A stretch of 64,000 nt of DNA from Dyadobacter fanqingshengii (GTDB taxonomy: Bacteria > Bacteroidota > Bacteroidia > Cytophagales > Spirosomataceae), in contig NZ_CP098806.1 in NCBI RefSeq assembly GCF_023822005.2, positions 1,860,001 through 1,924,000 on the forward strand, written 5' to 3'. The notes under the pieces were generated by a model, which worked only from the letters and a program-made list of their open reading frames with translations, was not told the origin of the DNA and did no database searches. The position numbers were made by a program, and so were the translations under genes. Each line of letters opens with the position of its first letter. Position 1 is the stretch's first letter. Shown piece by piece: positions 60,700-64,000 of this stretch.

Positions 60700-62424
60700 A
60701 TGAAAAACATATTCCTTTCTTTTCTGTTGATTCCAGTCATCGTTATTGCCGCTCTCCTGCTGCGGTTTAACGCACTTGATCTTTTTAACACAAAAAACCT
60801 TGAACCAAACAGCATTGCCCTATGCGGCTCTGTTCCCGATTTGAATGTGCGGGCAGCAGCAGACGGAAAATTCATTGCGGCCATGCCGGGCTGGGGAAAT
60901 TATGCCTATCCGATCTCAACCAAAAATGACAGCGTCCAGTTTTATTTTAATCAGGGGCTGAGCATGTATTATAGTTATCATATGAAGGAATCGCTGGCAT
61001 CTTTTCAGGAAGCGGCACGCCTGGAACCGGAATGTGCGATGGCTTACTGGGGACAAGCATTGGCTATGGGACCTTATTACAATGCAGCCCATTTGTATAA
61101 AAAGCCGGAAAATATCCCGGCCGTTTTAAAGCAAATGAATGCGTTTGCGGGCACAGCAGATAAAAAAGAACAAGCGCTGATCGCTGTTATGAACCAGCGT
61201 TATTCCGAGGACGCGTCCGACGCTGACAGGAAGGCGCTTAACATTACGTATGTCGCCAAGACGCGGGAGCTAATCAATCAGTTCCCTGAGGATCAGGATA
61301 TTAAAATGCTGTTTGTAGATGCAACCATGCTCATTCACGCGTGGGATTTTTGGAATAATGATGGCACACCAAAAGCATGGACGAATGAAGTGGTAACGCT
61401 CTGTGAAACGGTTTTGAAGGAAAACCCGAACCATCCGGCGGCTTTGCATTATCACATCCACTTAACGGAAGCGTCGCGGCACCCGGAAGTGGCGCTTCCT
61501 AATGCAGATAAATTACGGGATCAGCTGCCCGGAGTTGCGCATATGGTGCATATGTCCAGTCACGAATACGAGCGAAATGGCCTTTTTCTGAAAGGCGTGG
61601 ATGTGAATGACCGGGCCGATGCGGCCTTGCTCACATATGATTCTCTGGCTAAAAACCTGAGCCTTGTGAAGCACAGCCCACATTATTTTGCTGTTCAGAC
61701 GTATTGCGCCATGAGTGCAGGCTTGTACAAAACGGGCATGCATGCCGCGAACCGACTGAGAAAAACGGTGGCGCCGACTTATGAAAATCCGTACGATCAA
61801 TATCTTTTCATGCTGCCCGAATTGACTTTGGTCAGGCTGGGAAAATGGGACGAAATATTGAATGACACCACGAAATTAGACACAAAATGGACCTATGCCG
61901 TTCTGCTCCGCAATTTCGCAAGAGGAATAGCCTATCTAAATACCGGCGCTGGCGACAAGGCAAAAGCAGAACTAAACTCACTTTTGGAAAAAGCCAAAGA
62001 CCCGATCCTGACCAAGAGACGCGTTCCCTTTAATTCATTTACACCAATCGCAAACATTGCCGGAGAAATCTTAACAGCCGCGATCGCTTTTGATGACAAA
62101 AAATATGATAAGACTATCGCCAGTCTCAACAAAGCGATTGAGATTGAGGACGGCCTGATCTACACCGAGCCGAACGATTGGCCGATTCCAGCACGTCAGT
62201 TTTTGGGCGCATACTTGCTGAAAATGAATAAACCAGCCGTCGCGGAGAAAGTTTACAGAGAAGATCTCATGTGGAATCCCGGTAACGGCTGGTCTGGCAT
62301 TGGCTTAGCCCAAAGCCTGAAAGCGCAGAAAAGAACGAAGGAACTTGCTAAAATCGAGAACAGTTATAAGCAGTCGTTTTCCGCAGCTGAACTGCTTCCA
62401 ACCGGATCAGTTTTCCTGCGTTAA
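60700..62424 (+). CDS. Membrane-anchored TPR-like protein with His-rich motifs
   Basis: The 574-residue protein has one N-terminal membrane helix (FLSFLLIPVIVIAALLLRF) and is otherwise helical. TPR-like units include FYFNQGLSMYYSYHMKESLA and YLNTGAGDKAKAELNSLLEKA. Two conserved-looking motifs, ALHYHIHLTEASRHPE (about residue 248) and VAHMVHMSSHEYERNG, hold several His and Glu residues and could bind a metal. The family is widespread and annotated only as tetratricopeptide repeat protein. It is 118 bp after the M56 gene and could belong to the same unit. The convergent Old Yellow Enzyme gene starts 3 bp after its stop, with no terminator visible. Confidence 0.75.
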   Translation: MKNIFLSFLLIPVIVIAALLLRFNALDLFNTKNLEPNSIALCGSVPDLNVRAAADGKFIAAMPGWGNYAYPISTKNDSVQFYFNQGLSMYYSYHMKESLASFQEAARLEPECAMAYWGQALAMGPYYNAAHLYKKPENIPAVLKQMNAFAGTADKKEQALIAVMNQRYSEDASDADRKALNITYVAKTRELINQFPEDQDIKMLFVDATMLIHAWDFWNNDGTPKAWTNEVVTLCETVLKENPNHPAALHYHIHLTEASRHPEVALPNADKLRDQLPGVAHMVHMSSHEYERNGLFLKGVDVNDRADAALLTYDSLAKNLSLVKHSPHYFAVQTYCAMSAGLYKTGMHAANRLRKTVAPTYENPYDQYLFMLPELTLVRLGKWDEILNDTTKLDTKWTYAVLLRNFARGIAYLNTGAGDKAKAELNSLLEKAKDPILTKRRVPFNSFTPIANIAGEILTAAIAFDDKKYDKTIASLNKAIEIEDGLIYTEPNDWPIPARQFLGAYLLKMNKPAVAEKVYREDLMWNPGNGWSGIGLAQSLKAQKRTKELAKIENSYKQSFSAAELLPTGSVFLR

Positions 62425-62427
62425 TCC

Positions 62428-63570
62428 TCATGCCGAAAGCCCTGGCGCGGTTTGCTGCATATATTGGTTCAAAACCCGCTCGGTATGCTTTAAGGTTAAG
62501 CTCGGTTTGATCAGATCTTTGAAAAAAGGAATGGTGTCCTGTCCTTTGCGAATGCGGTTTGGCCAGTCGGGATTGGCTATCGCGGCGCGGCCGATAGAAA
62601 TTAAATCGGCTTGATCGCTCGCAATCAGCGATTCGGCCAGTTCAATGTCATGCAGCCCTCCGTTGGCAATGATCGGAATTTGCGTCAGTTTTTTTGCAAT
62701 TCCGGTTGATGACAATCCGTCGGCATAGAGGCTTTCCCTTTTCCAAGAACCGCCTTCGGAGGCAATGTGAAAGTAATGCGGCTGGATTTCGCTTAAAACT
62801 TCAAATATTTCTGTTGCGGTTTTCGAGCCGCCGGGCCACCTGTATTTGAGATCATTTACTTTGCTTTCGGATAACCGGATGCCGATTATAAAATCTGCTG
62901 GCAATGCATCACGGATTGCCTGGTAAACTTCCATCAAAAACCGCAGCCGGTTGCGCACATTGCCGCCATAATGATCCGTCCGGATATTGGTATGCTCCGT
63001 GACGAATTGATCAAACAGATAACCATTCGCCGCGTGGATCTCAATGCCGTCAAAACCTGCCTCGCGGGACAACGTTGCCGCACGCACATAACCATTTTTA
63101 ACGGCCTCGAAATCTGAGTAGTCCATGGCCTGAGGCAGCGGATACGGCCCTGTTGAACCGCCCAATTCTGTGGATCGCTCGCCTACGGGTTGCACAGCGG
63201 ACGGCGCAATGTTCTCCTCCCGCAACTGCCCCAGCGCACCTGCGTGCATCAGCTGATTAATGAAAATTGTATCGTAACGATGGACTTTTTCCGTAACATT
63301 TTTCCAACCCAGCATCTGCGCTTCATTGGTAATGCCAGGCTGGTTCAGGTCCGACTGGCTGAATAATTCGTCGGTATACGTGCCTTCTGAGATGATCATT
63401 CCAAAGCCGCCTTCTGCAAATGCGCCATAGTACTGGGCCATTTCCGGTGTGGGAACGCCTTCTGCCGTGGCGCTTTTTCTGGTAAGCGGGGCAACCACGA
63501 GCCGGTTGTTCAAGGCACGACCTCCGTGCAGTTTATTTTGCTCAAAAAGGATGCTTTTTAAATTTTCCAT
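62428..63570 (-). CDS. Old Yellow Enzyme-family NADH:flavin oxidoreductase
   Basis: I start at the ATG at 63570 (MENLKSILFEQNKL); an upstream in-frame start at 63609 would add 13 residues. The roughly 380-residue FMN protein is a TIM barrel with VVAPLTRKSATAEGVPTPEM at the N-terminus. The active-site strand is FDGIEIHAANGYLFDQFV (His-x-x-Asn), followed by DHYGGNVRNRLRFLMEV. The FMN-phosphate part is IANGGLHDIELAE and DLISIGRAAIANPDWP. The enzymes reduce activated C=C bonds, for example in enones or nitro compounds. Directly upstream on the same strand is a Crp/Fnr-type regulator gene that may control it. Confidence 0.9.
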   Translation of the reverse strand: MENLKSILFEQNKLHGGRALNNRLVVAPLTRKSATAEGVPTPEMAQYYGAFAEGGFGMIISEGTYTDELFSQSDLNQPGITNEAQMLGWKNVTEKVHRYDTIFINQLMHAGALGQLREENIAPSAVQPVGERSTELGGSTGPYPLPQAMDYSDFEAVKNGYVRAATLSREAGFDGIEIHAANGYLFDQFVTEHTNIRTDHYGGNVRNRLRFLMEVYQAIRDALPADFIIGIRLSESKVNDLKYRWPGGSKTATEIFEVLSEIQPHYFHIASEGGSWKRESLYADGLSSTGIAKKLTQIPIIANGGLHDIELAESLIASDQADLISIGRAAIANPDWPNRIRKGQDTIPFFKDLIKPSLTLKHTERVLNQYMQQTAPGLSA

Positions 63571-63647
63571 AGCTTGTTTTTTTAATACAAAGCTATGGCC
63601 GCACCCCACGGATGGACGTATAACTAATTTAATAAAAAGCCTTAAAC

Positions 63648-64000
63648 TTATTTAATATCAGTGCGGGACAGGCTCTTTCTGATCTGGCTCAGAAACACCG
63701 GCGTAATGCCCAGATACGAAGCAATGTATTTCTGCGGCATCCTTTGTTCGAGGTTTGGATATTTTTGGATCAATGCTTCATAACGCTCCGCACCACTCAT
63801 TGAAATGGAGTTCAGTATGCGCTGGTTCTGCGCTATTCCCGATTTTTCATCCATAATCCGCCAATATCTTTCAAAAACCGGAATGTCCAGGTAAAGCTGA
63901 TCAAGGCTGGCTTTATCAATCTGCAACAATGTAGAAGCCTCCAAAGCCACAATGTTGCGGGTGGCCGGGACGCGCATGAGAAAACTGGTAGAATCGGTGA
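63648..64000 (-). CDS. Crp/Fnr-family regulator, N-terminus outside the window
   Basis: Only the C-terminal part is visible; the frame stays open to base 64000 (codons upstream of 63977 read T-D-S-T-S-F-L). The beginning of the visible part (ALEASTLLQIDKASLDQLYL) is the end of a cyclic-nucleotide-binding-like domain. The C-terminal HTH is RMPQKYIASYLGITPVFLSQIRKSL. In Bacteroidota this short HTH form is common, often beside flavin oxidoreductases or redox genes. The 3' end lies 77 bp upstream of the Old Yellow Enzyme ATG, so it may be co-transcribed with it. Confidence 0.85.
   Translation of the reverse strand, partial: TDSTSFLMRVPATRNIVALEASTLLQIDKASLDQLYLDIPVFERYWRIMDEKSGIAQNQRILNSISMSGAERYEALIQKYPNLEQRMPQKYIASYLGITPVFLSQIRKSLSRTDIK

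Overview
The window looks like chromosome of a Bacteroidota bacterium of the order Cytophagales, most like Dyadobacter or a related Spirosomaceae genus. The reasons are the moderate GC content, BlaI/M56 pairs, two-component propeller kinases, a TonB receptor, LytS/LytTR pairs, TAnnTTTG-type promoter elements and few Shine-Dalgarno sites. The genus is inferred, not proven. I saw no tRNA, rRNA, CRISPR array, transposase or phage gene. Genes at both edges are cut by the window.

Left part (1-19.2 kb) is mostly housekeeping. It holds an rRNA-type methyltransferase overlapping a TPR lipoprotein, the translation block thrS-infC-rpmI-rplT, a Tat-exported phospholipase C, dnaK, a small ORF coupled to an SDR oxidoreductase, a secreted esterase-like hydrolase, VanZ-like protein, pgi, and a short sugar-related pair (TIM-barrel isomerase-like protein and DUF5009 membrane acyltransferase). 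Several clear intrinsic terminators separate these units.

Central part (19.4-50.4 kb) is the striking region. On the minus strand, 23 consecutive genes run from 50412 to 21190 with no gap above about 70 bp. They start with proteins carrying eight NTF2/SnoaL-fold domains. Next come two DJ-1/PfpI proteins, a ThDP enzyme, a GMC oxidoreductase and a VOC protein. An AGE-like epimerase, STAS, GlgX, STAS and an RsbW-like kinase follow. The run ends with a P-loop/coiled-coil/WD40 protein, a TonB receptor, a GNAT, a transporter-HEAT fusion, a propeller kinase that has lost its phosphoacceptor histidine, an intact soluble kinase and a REC-SpoIIE phosphatase. A GT3-type glycogen synthase converges on the end of the run and overlaps it by 4 bp. 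The core PfpI / AGE / STAS / GlgX / STAS / kinase / PP2C closely recalls the icfG cluster of Synechocystis sp. PCC 6803 (partner-switching control of carbon metabolism). I propose that this is an enlarged icfG-like system in a heterotroph: signals reach a partner switch that controls glycogen turnover and an uncharacterised carbonyl/NTF2-fold pathway.

Right part (50.9-64 kb). Divergent from the large run is a pseudo-receiver/GAF protein translationally coupled to a LytS/LytTR pair. Next is a LacI-controlled unit (Nramp-like transporter, epimerase, DHDPS-family aldolase) with a perfect 16-bp palindrome at its promoter. Then come a BlaI/M56 pair preceded by two tandem TACGA-N5-TCGTA operators, a TPR protein, an Old Yellow Enzyme homologue and the C-terminal part of a Crp/Fnr regulator.
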